Source: Vibrio nitrifigilis
GTDB lineage: Bacteria > Pseudomonadota > Gammaproteobacteria > Enterobacterales > Vibrionaceae
NCBI RefSeq assembly: GCF_015686695.1
Contig: NZ_JADPMR010000001.1
Coordinates: 62,001 to 126,000, forward strand
Length of the DNA stretch: 64,000 nt
Direction: 5' to 3'
Part shown: positions 10,901 through 19,790 of the stretch, piece by piece
Position numbering within the stretch: the first letter of the stretch is position 1
How the letters are laid out: every line of letters begins with the position of its first letter
Notes under the pieces: generated by a model
The model's input: the letters and a program-made list of their open reading frames with translations, nothing else
Database searches by the model: none
Told to the model about the DNA's origin: nothing
Position numbers and translations under genes: made by a program

Positions 10901-11184
10901 CTAAACAAGTTGGGTTGGGCACTATCGTGCTGCCAGTTCGCGATGTTGCCGTGGTTAATGGTGACTCGTAATAAAAAGGGATTGATATGGATTTCACTAA
11001 TGGACACGGTTCGACCAAGCATCGCACTGGCTTTTTCGGGCAACTGGCGCTGCAATACCGCGGGAATAATCCCACCCAGCAAAATTAGGTAAACCCCGTA
11101 AACTAAGACCAAATAGGTCAATACGCGCTGATATTTTGGCCGTGCTTTAAAACGCTGTAACCACTTTTTTAGTGAGATTGTCAT
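7981..11184 (-). CDS. AsmA-like DUF748 envelope protein
   Basis: A protein of about 1067 residues with one N-terminal transmembrane segment (roughly residues 15-42), followed by long AsmA/TamB-like beta-rich repeats and a low-complexity linker. The C-terminal part has OmpA-like character (VNFAAGQSQLT, LSVARAQAVKAFL). This is the DUF748 layout: an inner-membrane-anchored periplasmic protein probably involved in envelope lipid or outer-membrane homeostasis. I chose the ATG at 11184 because GAGG lies just upstream and the next residues lead directly into the membrane anchor. An in-frame start at 11346 would add 54 residues with no family likeness. Function is inferred from the family only. Confidence 0.8.
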   Translation of the reverse strand: MTISLKKWLQRFKARPKYQRVLTYLVLVYGVYLILLGGIIPAVLQRQLPEKASAMLGRTVSISEIHINPFLLRVTINHGNIANWQHDSAQPNLFSFEQFQAQFQFWQSLFTLTPTVKDVVLTKPNLHVTRQKGEDSQPEFNFTSIVDKLAENSADDKEESSESQSGGAAFRANRIALVGGTVNYQDHMSNADIAYQGVSFELTHLDLQALMQAADNSDKVQNQLHVMAQGHDGQDISIQGQFQVQPLQAKASFALDNIDLTDFWPFVRHQVTAQLQQGSLSTNGEASFAMQGHTPTYSLTQGRVALSDVLFVQPTTNSIKQADANKESPRSHVGLQNFIVDEIALDSKTQKVTIGSVDLTGLDVRGVLDKQGVDLQRLFTPITPHKPTTSQSASVANNNAANNRHKTGSTEPQAENPSWVVQVKNVHLAGDIALQDKAYSGDDTNHAVTWNISSIAVQLSHIWSDFSRPIHYSWSLLLNNSVANAAKDNVGTGGEFSGKGQVNLATSELNTHVAFKDFNLSSLQPYLQQYMNLSLKQGRFTTEGDVSSQWTQGKATYQGSLAVDQLQLDDQRSAEPLVSWQSLQVDKLSFSQAENRLAINQVTLTKPYAKVIIHKDRTTNLSDIAKTATDTSKVDESSTAPANKEDQADSTNQKATPASQSALPIALTLKRIKVVDGSAYFSDLSLTPNFSSGIRSLDGAITDLSSQGNTVANVNLKGKIDQYAPISLTGKVNPLLEKPYLDLDLNIKSAELTSINSYSGTYAGYFIDKGQLSLGLNYHLDQGKLKGENHVYIDQLTLGKPSDSDLATSLPVKLAIALLQDRNGVIDLGVQVSGDVDDPSFGIGSVIWTAVKNIITKAVTAPFSLLSNLVGSDEELNVVNFAAGQSQLTQEEQERLTTLGKALKQRPQLNVDVAGSINPTADANALAELQLRKTLFKMGVKNAPTLTASYVSSDDEAVDAVEDFYEDKIGKSISDQRDAIEEKLKQASDKVSDEDIDTRLYASLYNQLLNAEQVSPEALRQLSVARAQAVKAFLVNQQEIDPDRIFLLSGRKNNSAKSEVLLTLKPQ

Positions 11185-11311
11185 TGTCGCCTCGCGAGAG
11201 AATACCCCTCGAAAATATGAATACTCCTTTAGTATTAAACACTTTTCCCTAATATTCACACCATGAACAGCAACTCTTTGAGAAATTTGACATTGAGGTT
11301 GATCGCGAGCC

Positions 11312-11338
11312 AAAAAAATACCCGCTAATAAGCGGGCA
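11312..11338 (-). terminator. Rho-independent terminator of the binding-protein gene
   Basis: CCCGCT-AATA-AGCGGG forms a clean 6-bp GC-rich stem. On the minus strand it is followed by a run of T residues, directly downstream of the siderophore-binding protein gene ending at 11408. Confidence 0.75.
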
Positions 11339-11407
11339 TTAATCACTGTGTTAGGCAGAAAAACAGTATCTTGGCATAAGCATGATGACTATTCGTTAAT
11401 AGGATGA

Positions 11408-12511
11408 TTATTCGCTAATAGAAACTGCAAACGTCCCTTGTGGCTTCACAGGCAAATACTTTTTATAGAAGTTAAGGTAATCCTGCTCAGGTTTTAAATC
11501 CTTAAATAGCTCGGGATACAGCGCTTTGGCTAAATATTCTGACATGGTGTAATCCAAAATAGAGCGCGATGCGCCTTGATAGATACCATACACACGTTGC
11601 TCTTTCACCGCAGGAAGCTGCGACCAACCGGCACGCTGCGTGAATCCTTTTAAGCGATCAACTGCATCTTGACGCTTCACGCCTTCCCCCATCAGCATCG
11701 AACCTTGCACTTTGGTCGATTCAGTACCTGCAATAAAGATCACTTCAGGCTTCGCTGCTAACACTTGTTCTGGGTTAATCGGCCCCCACCATTTTACATA
11801 TGGCGCAGCAATATTATCGGCATGCACCTGTTCTAACATGGCTCCCCACATGTTTTTACCGTAGGTAAAGCTGTATTGGCTTGGCCCTTTGTTACCAAAT
11901 TCCACATACGCTTTTGGCTTAGGTAACTTGGCCTCTTTAATGCGTTTTTCAATCAAATCCATCGCGTGCGAGTAACCCGTTACGATCTCATCTGCTCGCT
12001 TGTTCTGCCCTGTTAACTGGCCAATGATCTGCGTGCTTTTAATGTGTCTCTGCCGTGTTTGGGCATTGTAATCCACAACCACCACGGGAATATTGGCTTG
12101 TTCTAAATGTTTCACATCCACGCCTAATCCCTGATATTGCCAATCGGCTAACACCACCACATCAGGGCGTAAGCTAAGGACTTTTTCAATCGAAAAAGTT
12201 TGCGCTTCTACTTCACCAACATCTGGGATCTGTGCCAGTTTAGGATCGTGTTTGGTATAAAGTTGCCAACTGGTTGGACGCCATACTTTCCAAGTATCAC
12301 GCGATAACCCCACCACATGGTCAAAAGCTTGTTCGCCACCAATGGCCATGTAATCTTCGGCATAAAAGCCAAGTACGACACGCTTAGCGGGCACATCAAC
12401 TTGGACGTTGCGATCTAATACGTCATGAATGGTTTGCACTTCGGCATGTGCCGAAGAAACGACCACTCCCATGGTCAGTAACGAGGTAATTAAGGCTGAT
12501 TTAAAGGTCAT
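11408..12511 (-). CDS. Periplasmic iron-siderophore binding protein
   Basis: A 367-residue protein with a signal peptide (cleavage expected after SSAHA, about residue 23) and the two-lobe organisation of the cluster A-III metal/siderophore binding proteins (Peripla_BP_2). Family-typical blocks include RVVLGFYAEDYMAIGG, LRPDVVVLADW and QVLAAKPEVIFIAG. It probably delivers a ferric siderophore or related compound to an inner-membrane ABC importer, but no permease or ATPase gene is adjacent, so it is an orphan component. A palindromic Fur-box-like element lies about 85 bases upstream, which fits iron repression. GAGAG precedes the ATG. Substrate cannot be told from sequence. Confidence 0.8.
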   Translation of the reverse strand: MTFKSALITSLLTMGVVVSSAHAEVQTIHDVLDRNVQVDVPAKRVVLGFYAEDYMAIGGEQAFDHVVGLSRDTWKVWRPTSWQLYTKHDPKLAQIPDVGEVEAQTFSIEKVLSLRPDVVVLADWQYQGLGVDVKHLEQANIPVVVVDYNAQTRQRHIKSTQIIGQLTGQNKRADEIVTGYSHAMDLIEKRIKEAKLPKPKAYVEFGNKGPSQYSFTYGKNMWGAMLEQVHADNIAAPYVKWWGPINPEQVLAAKPEVIFIAGTESTKVQGSMLMGEGVKRQDAVDRLKGFTQRAGWSQLPAVKEQRVYGIYQGASRSILDYTMSEYLAKALYPELFKDLKPEQDYLNFYKKYLPVKPQGTFAVSISE

Positions 12512-12593
12512 GTTGAGCTCTCATTATTTTTATTGCGTTACCCAGTCACTAATAACTAGGTGAATGTTTTGAGAGCATAAATATAACAACGAC

Positions 12594-12614
12594 AAATGAT
12601 AATCAATATCATTT
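12594..12614. promoter_or_regulatory. Fur-box-like palindrome
   Basis: AAATGATA and TATCATTT form perfect 8-base inverted arms around a 5-base centre, in the upstream region of the siderophore-binding protein gene. This resembles the Fur consensus (GATAATGATAATCATTATC). A further similar half site lies at about 12620-12635. Confidence 0.7.
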
Positions 12615-12803
12615 TTACTTATATGATAAGTGATTAACATTTATAAGGATTATTTAATTAACCAACCTATTAAATCAGAAAATACTGATAAAATAGCTCG
12701 ATGTTTTTAGCCAAAGAAAGGCGGTTTGAATCGAGCTGCATTTGCGGTGTTTTTGACTTCCTACTCCAACGCTTTACAATCGGGACTTTTCAAGGAGGCC
12801 ACC

Positions 12804-13217
12804 ATGCTCAAAATTTCTAACACTGTGACACTTGCCGATTGGGAGATCCAACTCAGTGCTATTCGCGCAGCGGGAAATGGCGGGCAAAATGTGAATAAGG
12901 TGTCGTCTGCAATTCACTTACGCTTCGATGTCCCTCATTCCACGCTTCCCGCTGTTTATAAAGAGCGGCTGTTGGCATTGAATGACTCGCGAATATCGAA
13001 AGATGGCGTCATCGTGATCAAAGCACAAACGCATCGTACACAAGAGAAAAATCGTGAAGATGCACTGGCTCGATTAGTCGAACTGATACAATCAGCGATG
13101 GTGGTACAGAAGAAACGTCGCCCGACGCGCCCTACCCGAGCATCGCAGGTGCGCCGTGTGGATACCAAGAAAAAACAAGGACAAAAGAAAACCATGCGCA
13201 GTAAAGTTAGCTTTTAG
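12804..13217 (+). CDS. arfB: Alternative ribosome-rescue factor B (peptidyl-tRNA hydrolase)
   Basis: A 137-residue protein with the release-factor GGQ motif (GNGGQNVNK, residues 24-32) and a basic C-terminal tail rich in K and R. This combination defines ArfB/YaeJ, which binds stalled ribosomes lacking a stop codon, places the tail in the mRNA channel and hydrolyses peptidyl-tRNA. Length matches E. coli ArfB (140 residues). I chose the ATG at 12804 because AAGGAGG sits five bases upstream and the preceding in-frame 26 codons have no family counterpart. It stands alone between two minus-strand genes. Confidence 0.93.
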   Translation: MLKISNTVTLADWEIQLSAIRAAGNGGQNVNKVSSAIHLRFDVPHSTLPAVYKERLLALNDSRISKDGVIVIKAQTHRTQEKNREDALARLVELIQSAMVVQKKRRPTRPTRASQVRRVDTKKKQGQKKTMRSKVSF

Positions 13218-13315
13218 ATCATGGGTAACCCAAAGCTAAAAAAGCAAAAAGATCATGGGTGTCCTCATACTCCAAAAGCATAAAGAACACGGTAACCCAA
13301 AAGCCACTGATATGA

Positions 13316-13915
13316 CTACGCTAATAGCCCCGAAACGCTTTGCCATAAAGCGATACAGCCAAATGCCAAGATGGTAAAACATGGCACAATCGTCAATACT
13401 TTTTGCCCCGATTTCCACTGAAATATCTTATTTGCTAACACGCTATACATCAGCATGATAGAGATATCTATCGCCAGCCAAATCAACATCAAACAGATGG
13501 CATGCACAGTGAATTGGTCGTTAACCGCAATGAACGAAGGTAAAAAGGCAACAAGAAACAGAATGTCTTTGGGATTAGACAATCCCAGCTTAAGCGCCAT
13601 CCAGAAATCGACGCTCTCCTCCACACTACTCTCTTCCTCTTTTGCTTGATGGATTTCATAAAATGAATGAGCGGCAATATAAAGCAAGTACAAGCCGCCA
13701 AGACCTTGCAAAATATTCAAAGCTTGACCGTTGATATTAATTGCGTACATCAAGAGCAAGAAACTGATGGCCAAGAGAATTTGCGCAGATATCACTGTGC
13801 CAGCAATGATGCGTTTGGGAATCGAATATTGAGATTGAGAAATAACTAAACTGACTATCGGGCCAGGTGAAATAATCAGCAAAAATACAGCACATGCAAA
13901 AGCAAGATAAGACAT
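13316..13915 (-). CDS. LysE/RhtB-family amino-acid exporter
   Basis: A 199-residue inner-membrane protein with about six hydrophobic segments and the LysE-family N-terminal signature (ISPGPIVSLVISQS). A second family block, LGLSNPKDILFLVAFLPSF, lies in the middle. Members export amino acids such as lysine, homoserine, threonine or homoserine lactones; the substrate here is not predictable. I prefer the ATG at 13915 because GAGGAA lies five bases upstream; an upstream in-frame start at 13939 would add eight residues. Monocistronic as far as can be seen. Confidence 0.88.
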   Translation of the reverse strand: MSYLAFACAVFLLIISPGPIVSLVISQSQYSIPKRIIAGTVISAQILLAISFLLLMYAININGQALNILQGLGGLYLLYIAAHSFYEIHQAKEEESSVEESVDFWMALKLGLSNPKDILFLVAFLPSFIAVNDQFTVHAICLMLIWLAIDISIMLMYSVLANKIFQWKSGQKVLTIVPCFTILAFGCIALWQSVSGLLA

Positions 13916-13995
13916 AAGTTCCTCACATATCAGAGTCACTATTCTGTCTTATTATGCTTTTAATGGGAATAAAAATTCATTTGAATTTAAATAAA

Positions 13996-15516
13996 TTATC
14001 CCACAGACGTGATATTCACGATTGGCAAACTATCGTCCACCACACTATGGCAGTTCAGTGCGCGGATATCAGTATTGCGTAACAGTTTTTGTGGATAACG
14101 ATAAAATGCGTTCATGGCACGATTATACGTTTTGGGTTCTAACGCGGGTAAACTTTCGTTGTTGTACCCAGCCATCGCTTTCGCTTCCAGATCAATCACA
14201 ATAAGCTCATCACCCACTTTTAGAGACGCGGGATCAGCTTGATATCTTGGATTGAGTTCTAACAATCGCTTAGGAGACACACCGTGTTTCATCGCAATCG
14301 AATTCCAACTTTCACGTTTAGAGCTACCCAGTTGACGTTGCACGAAGTAAGTCGTGTCGCCACGTTCTGAGTAATCATCAAGCCACTGCTCTTGATTCGC
14401 TGTGACCATCGACTCTTTGGTCGTTTTAAGTAAGCTAGGAATATCAATCACTACGCTGTGTTGATCAAGCCATTGGTCGTTCAGATTATCTAATTGTTCT
14501 CGGGTTATCTGCTGCTTAAGATAAACCAAGCGCTGATTTTTAATCATACGACCACGCAATTTCCAAAACAGTAATATCGCATTTTGGTAGCGATTAAAGC
14601 CTTGGCGGTCGTCAAGAGCACGGTGAGTGGAACGAGTGGCGTAAAAACTCCACTTTCCTTCACCTAAAATCTTATACTCCTGCACCAAATGGCGATTACA
14701 AATATGGTAGTAATAACCTTCGGTCGGTAATCCCAAACGTCCCCCTGTTTGCACAGCAGGAATCACAGGGATAAATGAATCACGAATGCTGTCTACGGCA
14801 CCGATTTCGTCCAGTTTAACGCTATCGGCCAAAGTCACTCCCATTGGCACACTTCCGACCTGCACCATCAACTGTTTTGGCTCATTAAAGGCCGTATGAA
14901 TCGTGAATTTAGTACCAAAACGGGTATGTGATTTATGCCAATTGCCCAGCATAGGTTCACGAACTGTTTTACCTAATGAGAAATGACACCCAACATTGTT
15001 TATCAACGCTTGCTCTGAACACGCGACTTCAAAACTGTACTCATGACGTAATGGGTGAATGGTATCACTGAAATCAGGACGAACATCAGCCAGCGATTGA
15101 ACATCATGAATAGAATGAGGGTGGCGAGAAAACGGTGTGACATCACCATAACCTGGGCGGTGAGGTTTCGTACTTTTATTTGAAGAAGAGGGTTGTTTTA
15201 ACGCAGACAACACTCTTTCTAGCGACTCAGGTAAAGCATGACGAACTCCGGGCTCTTTGGGCTCCTTTGAGGTCTTTGCTAGTTCTTGAGCGGCACTATT
15301 GATTGCCGACATTTGGTGTTTTAATGTCGGATTCTTTATCGCTTGCTGTAACAGCCAAAGATGACCCTCTCTCAGCTTATCCTCAAAACTCTCCAAAGCC
15401 ATGCCCTCGGGAACGAGAGCGTTGAGTTCTTCACGGGATAGCTGATCCAGCCCACCTTCGACCTGATTAAACTCAGAGTTGGTTAACTCTGCAAATCGTG
15501 TCATTCGGTAAGTCAT
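13996..15516 (-). CDS. Uncharacterised LysM-domain protein
   Basis: A 506-residue protein that I do not recognise as a whole. A LysM peptidoglycan-binding-like domain is visible at about residues 389-438 (TYFVQRQLGSS ... LLELNPRYQADPASLKVGDEL). There is no signal peptide or membrane segment, so if it reaches the cell wall it needs a dedicated export route. The region 240-330 contains an aromatic-rich stretch (GLPTEGYYYHICNRHLVQEYKI) recalling proteins near type VI secretion cargo genes, but no VgrG, Hcp or immunity gene is adjacent, so that idea is weak. The N-terminal 150 residues are charged and proline-rich, probably flexible. The neighbours give no functional context. Confidence 0.6.
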   Translation of the reverse strand: MTYRMTRFAELTNSEFNQVEGGLDQLSREELNALVPEGMALESFEDKLREGHLWLLQQAIKNPTLKHQMSAINSAAQELAKTSKEPKEPGVRHALPESLERVLSALKQPSSSNKSTKPHRPGYGDVTPFSRHPHSIHDVQSLADVRPDFSDTIHPLRHEYSFEVACSEQALINNVGCHFSLGKTVREPMLGNWHKSHTRFGTKFTIHTAFNEPKQLMVQVGSVPMGVTLADSVKLDEIGAVDSIRDSFIPVIPAVQTGGRLGLPTEGYYYHICNRHLVQEYKILGEGKWSFYATRSTHRALDDRQGFNRYQNAILLFWKLRGRMIKNQRLVYLKQQITREQLDNLNDQWLDQHSVVIDIPSLLKTTKESMVTANQEQWLDDYSERGDTTYFVQRQLGSSKRESWNSIAMKHGVSPKRLLELNPRYQADPASLKVGDELIVIDLEAKAMAGYNNESLPALEPKTYNRAMNAFYRYPQKLLRNTDIRALNCHSVVDDSLPIVNITSVG

Positions 15517-15857
15517 TATTTGTGTATTGCCTAGCCATGTTGCATTATTTTTATGCTCGCTATAATACTGTTATGACTGAATAAAAACTAATCCATATGG
15601 TCAAATCATTGTCAGAACCACAGAGCTTAGACTCAAGATCACATTTTTGGCCAAACACTTAATATCCCCAAGTGACCTCACCGCTATTCACGACGGTAAG
15701 ATGATTTACATCCCTAAATGTTTAATTGTTGCACAGTGAAATCAATAGGATTATGCGTAATCTATTTGGTTGAAAAATAAGCTTTTATACGCTTTTATAT
15801 TCGATTATGGTGATGTATCCAAGTTTAGACATTATCTTGTTAGGATACTCTTTCATT
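15517..15857. other. Divergent intergenic region, LysM gene and esterase gene
   Basis: No gene seen. AT-rich sequence presumably carrying both promoters; a short direct repeat (GCTTTTATA twice) lies near 15781-15800. No operator could be named. Confidence 0.4.
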
Positions 15858-17411
15858 ATGAAAACGTTGACTTCACGTTGGACACGCCAACGCCTTTGGG
15901 CAGGCGTGTTAAGTGGTATTAGTTTGTTGTCTCTTTCTGCTCATGCAGCAACCAAAGATCCCCTGGTTGTGCACACTCAAGCGGGCGAGATTCAGGGAAA
16001 ATCGCTGCCATATACTCGCACTTGGCAAGGCATCCCTTATGCCCAACCTCCCGTTGGAAATCTGCGCTGGAAGGCACCGCAGCCAGTGAAACATTGGCAA
16101 GGCATCAAAACCGCAATGAAATTTGGCGCTTCCTGTATGCAAACACCTCCACCGAAAGGCCCTGAAGCGGTGTTAAGTCAACGTCCAATGAGTGAAGATT
16201 GCCTAACGTTAAATATTTGGCAACCCAAACGCCGCTTCGAGGAACATAAATACCCGGTCATGGTTTGGATCCACGGTGGCGCATTCCGCATGGGTGGAAC
16301 ATCGCTTAAGTTATATGACGGTGCTAAGTTAGCGCAAAAAGGTGTGTTGGTCGTCACTCTAAATTATCGTCTTGGTCCATTGAGTGTTTTCCCTCACCCA
16401 GCTCTAGATAAAGAAGAGCATGGCAAAGCACTGAACTTTGGTTTGCTTGATCAAATTGCTGCCCTTAAATGGATAAAACATAATATCGCCCAGTTTGGCG
16501 GTGATCCGAACAATGTTACGATTTGGGGCGAATCCGCTGGCGGTGCCTCTGTCGGATATTTGATGACGTCACCACAAACCAAAGGACTTTTTAACAAAGC
16601 CATTATGGAATCTGGTGCGCTGGCGCTACCTGAATTTACCCGTCAGCAAGCGGTAGAAGGGATTCAAAAACAACTCCCCAAAACGATAGCGAAGATGACA
16701 CCGAAACAATTGCGTGCCATTCCAGCTAAGCAACTGTTGACCTTACCGCTAGCTAAAACGACTACCATGCCAATTATTGATGGCGTCTCGTTAACAGAAA
16801 AGACCCAAGTTGCGATGGCAAAAGGTGATTATCAACACGTGCCTCTAGTTATCGGCAGCAACAGTGATGAAGCAGGGTTCTTCCCACCAGCATGGGCGGC
16901 ATCAGTCAAAGAAAAATTGGGTAAACTCTGGCCTCAAGCGGAGCAATTGACCGATGGTTACGGCACTCATTCGATAAAAAATAAAGAGTTTCAATTAGCG
17001 ACTGATATTTTTGCGACGATGAACACTCGCCGTTTCGCCACCAGCTCAGTGAATGCTAAACAGCCGACTTGGCGTTATTACTTTAGCTACATAAGCCCTG
17101 GCGACAATCGTGGTTTCCCAGGGGCAATTCATACCGGAGAAATTCCGTATGTGTTTGGCAATATTGATCAACTACCATTCCAAGCCGTACCAGAAGATAA
17201 AGCCCTAGCAAACAATATGATGGAACGCTGGGTGCATTTTGCTAAGCATGGTAATCCTAACCCCATCGCTTTTGGTACTTGGCCGCAATACAATCCACAA
17301 CAAAAAGAGACCTTGTGGAAAATCGATGTGCATGGCGAGCAACCAATAAATGAACCCGGTAAAGCGCGTTTGGATTTTTTACAGCAACATCCTGAAGTGC
17401 AATTGAATTAA
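15858..17411 (+). CDS. Exported type-B carboxylesterase
   Basis: A 517-residue alpha/beta hydrolase with a signal peptide (MKTLTSRWTRQR then a hydrophobic core ending SAHA, about residue 30), so it is probably periplasmic or secreted. The oxyanion-hole motif HGGAF and nucleophile motif GESAGG are present, as is the SEDCLTLNIW signature of type-B carboxylesterases. It likely hydrolyses carboxylic esters; substrate unknown. The ATG at 15858 was chosen because the signal peptide begins there; an in-frame start 51 bases upstream adds residues that do not fit a leader. AGGA lies 12 bases upstream, a weak ribosome site. A terminator follows directly. Confidence 0.88.
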   Translation: MKTLTSRWTRQRLWAGVLSGISLLSLSAHAATKDPLVVHTQAGEIQGKSLPYTRTWQGIPYAQPPVGNLRWKAPQPVKHWQGIKTAMKFGASCMQTPPPKGPEAVLSQRPMSEDCLTLNIWQPKRRFEEHKYPVMVWIHGGAFRMGGTSLKLYDGAKLAQKGVLVVTLNYRLGPLSVFPHPALDKEEHGKALNFGLLDQIAALKWIKHNIAQFGGDPNNVTIWGESAGGASVGYLMTSPQTKGLFNKAIMESGALALPEFTRQQAVEGIQKQLPKTIAKMTPKQLRAIPAKQLLTLPLAKTTTMPIIDGVSLTEKTQVAMAKGDYQHVPLVIGSNSDEAGFFPPAWAASVKEKLGKLWPQAEQLTDGYGTHSIKNKEFQLATDIFATMNTRRFATSSVNAKQPTWRYYFSYISPGDNRGFPGAIHTGEIPYVFGNIDQLPFQAVPEDKALANNMMERWVHFAKHGNPNPIAFGTWPQYNPQQKETLWKIDVHGEQPINEPGKARLDFLQQHPEVQLN

Positions 17412-17435
17412 AATTCCAGCCCGTGAATGATATTA

Positions 17436-17461
17436 AGCGAGCCTATGAGCTCGCTTTTTTA
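17436..17461 (+). terminator. Rho-independent terminator after esterase gene
   Basis: AAGCGAGC and GCTCGCTT form a GC-rich stem around a 6-base loop, followed by a T run, 25 bases after the esterase stop codon. Confidence 0.8.
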
Positions 17462-17621
17462 TGCTCGAAGGCTTTAGGGATAAGTGCCATTGATTATGCG
17501 TTTTAAAGCTCGATTTCAGTAAAATACACTCATTGTTACTTTTAATAGATGAAAGTACGCGACATCACATACGAACAGCGATAAATTAACCACCTCTTTA
17601 AGCGCTAATCAGTTTTTAATC

Positions 17622-18524
17622 ATGTTATCTGCTCAACAATCTTCACCAATATTCCCAATTGGTGTGCGTTTTATGTTTCTTTCTGCCATGGGATTTGCCT
17701 TGATGACTGCCTTTGTTAAAGGGGTCAGCAATTATGGCATTCCTGTCTTTGAAATTGTCGCCGCGCGCGCACTGGTTTCTCTGATCATCAGCTATGTTGA
17801 TGTCAAAAGAAAACGCATCTCCATTTGGGGTAATAATAAGAAACTCTTGTTCGCTCGTGGCGCTTTCGGCACGGCATCATTGATGTGTGTGTATTATGCG
17901 GTTACCTCGCTGCCTTTGGCAGAAGCGACCATTCTGCAATACGTTCACCCCGTTTTTACTGCCCTATTGGCCGTACTGTTTTTGAAAGAACGTGTTCAAC
18001 CCGCAACATTAGTCTGTATCGTGTTGTGTTTACTCGGGCTTTACACCATGTTGCATCCCGATTTGGCAACGAATGGGCCATCCAATATTTCTCTGTTTAG
18101 CGTCGTTATCGCGCTATGCGGCGCATTTGGTAGCTCTATCGCTTATGTGATTGTGAAGAAACTGAGCCGCACAGAAGACAGCTCAGTGATCATTTTCTAC
18201 TTCCCAATGGTGGCACTGCCGGTATCGATTATTTTGGCTGGACAAAATTTTGTAATGCCAGAATGGAACGTCACCATCATGATGATTTTCATTGGTATTT
18301 TTACCCAAATTGGTCAATACGGTTTAACCAAAGCCATGCAAACACAAGATGCGGGAAGAGCCTCCGCGTTTTCTTACATCCAAATTGTGTTCTCGATTCT
18401 TATCGGCGTTATTTGGTTCAAAGAAGTACCATCCGTGTGGACGTACCTCGGGGGGATTTTCATTGTGTCTGGCGCATTGATTAACGTATTTGGTCAGCAT
18501 ATTCCGTTACTCAGACGACGCTAA
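17622..18524 (+). CDS. EamA/DMT-superfamily transporter
   Basis: A 300-residue inner-membrane protein with about ten hydrophobic segments arranged as two EamA repeats (roughly residues 15-145 and 160-290). Typical features are the first-repeat end ATILQYVHPVFTALLAVLFLKERV and the second-repeat end FSYIQIVFSILIGVIWFKEVP. Drug/metabolite transporters of this group usually export metabolites such as amino acids, nucleosides or S-adenosylmethionine; substrate cannot be inferred. It is a single-gene unit closed by a strong terminator. Confidence 0.88.
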   Translation: MLSAQQSSPIFPIGVRFMFLSAMGFALMTAFVKGVSNYGIPVFEIVAARALVSLIISYVDVKRKRISIWGNNKKLLFARGAFGTASLMCVYYAVTSLPLAEATILQYVHPVFTALLAVLFLKERVQPATLVCIVLCLLGLYTMLHPDLATNGPSNISLFSVVIALCGAFGSSIAYVIVKKLSRTEDSSVIIFYFPMVALPVSIILAGQNFVMPEWNVTIMMIFIGIFTQIGQYGLTKAMQTQDAGRASAFSYIQIVFSILIGVIWFKEVPSVWTYLGGIFIVSGALINVFGQHIPLLRRR

Positions 18525-18542
18525 TCACTACGATAATTCAAT

Positions 18543-18582
18543 AAAAAAGGCGCTTCTTTAATCATAAAGAAGCGCCTTTTTT
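18543..18582. terminator. Bidirectional Rho-independent terminator
   Basis: AAAAAAGGCGCTTCTTTA and its exact complement flank a four-base loop. T runs on both sides allow use by the EamA gene (+) and the convergent siderophore-binding protein gene (-). Confidence 0.9.
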
Positions 18583-18605
18583 GTCTGTTTAAATCAGAGA
18601 ATCTC

Positions 18606-19529
18606 TTAGCTTTTAGGCAAAGTGAGTAATGCTTGTGTTGCTGCTTGCGCAATATGCTCTACAGACTCAGCACTACCATAAGTCCAGCAAGGTTCAACCG
18701 TAAGGAAGTGCCCCTTATTTACAAAAGGTAGGTGCTGCCAAAGCACGGAAGAAAACAGCTTTTTCTCTTGAGTAAATGGACGAATGTAGATCACGACACC
18801 TTCGTTTACTTGAGCTAACCGCTGTAAAGGTAAGGTTGTCATCCCCCAGGCCGTTTGTTTTGATGGTAACGCTGGTTTAATGCCTAGTTGCGATAATGCG
18901 TATTCGATGGTGGAGTTTTTACCATAGGCGGAAACATGACTGGTGTCGGAAAAATGTACCATCACAACTTTGGGAATATGATGGTTGAAATGCGCCTCTA
19001 ATTGCTCACGCCACTGGGCTATTTTTTTCGTCCTCTGAGCCAAAAATGCTTTTGCTTCAGGTTCTTTCCCCACCGCTTTCGCCATATTTAAAAATGCTTG
19101 GTCAACGGCTGGGCCATTTTGATGATCAACGCGAAAGGTATCAAAACTTAAAACAGGCGAGATTTGCGCTAAAGATTGATAGGCACTGCCCTGTTCGGCT
19201 CCACTGATGATGACATCGGGTTTAAGCTGATGAATACGCTCTAAGTTAGGTTCACCACGCATACCAATATTGGTCATGTTAGTCGGACGCTTAGGTAATT
19301 TAACCCAATCATCATACCCATTAGGATCCGCCATCCCAACAGGAGTTACACCAAGGGTGAACATCGCTTCAGCCGCAGACCAATTTAAAACCACCACTCG
19401 CTTCGCAGGCTGTTGCCACTCATGGGTACCTTTAGCATCTTTGACCTCAAACGCATTGGCACAAAAACTGGCCATGCTCCCAACCAACAATGCGCTTTGG
19501 ATTAATTGCTTAAATGTCATCATAATCAT
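18606..19529 (-). CDS. FhuD-like siderophore binding protein
   Basis: A protein of about 307 residues with a short leader (hydrophobic core QSALLVGSMASFCANAF) and the Peripla_BP_2 fold typical of FhuD/FecB-type ferric-siderophore receptors. Markers include RVVVLNWSAAEAMFTLGVTPVG and LERIHQLKPDVIIS. It would hand a siderophore to an ABC importer in the inner membrane, but no permease or ATPase gene is nearby. Several starts are close together (GTG 19532, ATG 19529, ATG 19520) with no strong ribosome site; I took the first ATG. A degenerate Fur-like element lies about 40 bases upstream. Second orphan binding protein of this kind in the window. Confidence 0.8.
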   Translation of the reverse strand: MIMMTFKQLIQSALLVGSMASFCANAFEVKDAKGTHEWQQPAKRVVVLNWSAAEAMFTLGVTPVGMADPNGYDDWVKLPKRPTNMTNIGMRGEPNLERIHQLKPDVIISGAEQGSAYQSLAQISPVLSFDTFRVDHQNGPAVDQAFLNMAKAVGKEPEAKAFLAQRTKKIAQWREQLEAHFNHHIPKVVMVHFSDTSHVSAYGKNSTIEYALSQLGIKPALPSKQTAWGMTTLPLQRLAQVNEGVVIYIRPFTQEKKLFSSVLWQHLPFVNKGHFLTVEPCWTYGSAESVEHIAQAATQALLTLPKS

Positions 19530-19569
19530 CACTGCTATCTATCAATGTCTACCTTCCCATAAAAATGGG

Positions 19570-19588
19570 AATAAGAATTATTGTCATT
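19570..19588. promoter_or_regulatory. Possible Fur box
   Basis: AATAAGAATTATTGTCATT resembles a degenerate Fur operator (GATAATGATAATCATTATC) and lies 40 bases upstream of the FhuD-like gene. The match is partial. Confidence 0.4.
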
Positions 19589-19790
19589 TTTCCTGATTAT
19601 ACATAAAAACCCGCTTTGCGATAGAACCCATCTTTATCAATACCTTATCGAACTCGGTTCGCCATCAATAGTAATAACGGTGTTTACCCTGCTTTTACGA
19701 CGCCACGATAATTGCGTTTTATTTGCATCTTTTCCAATACGTGATAAATTCAAAACTATACACACCAATGGTTATAGAAGAAGTACTTAC

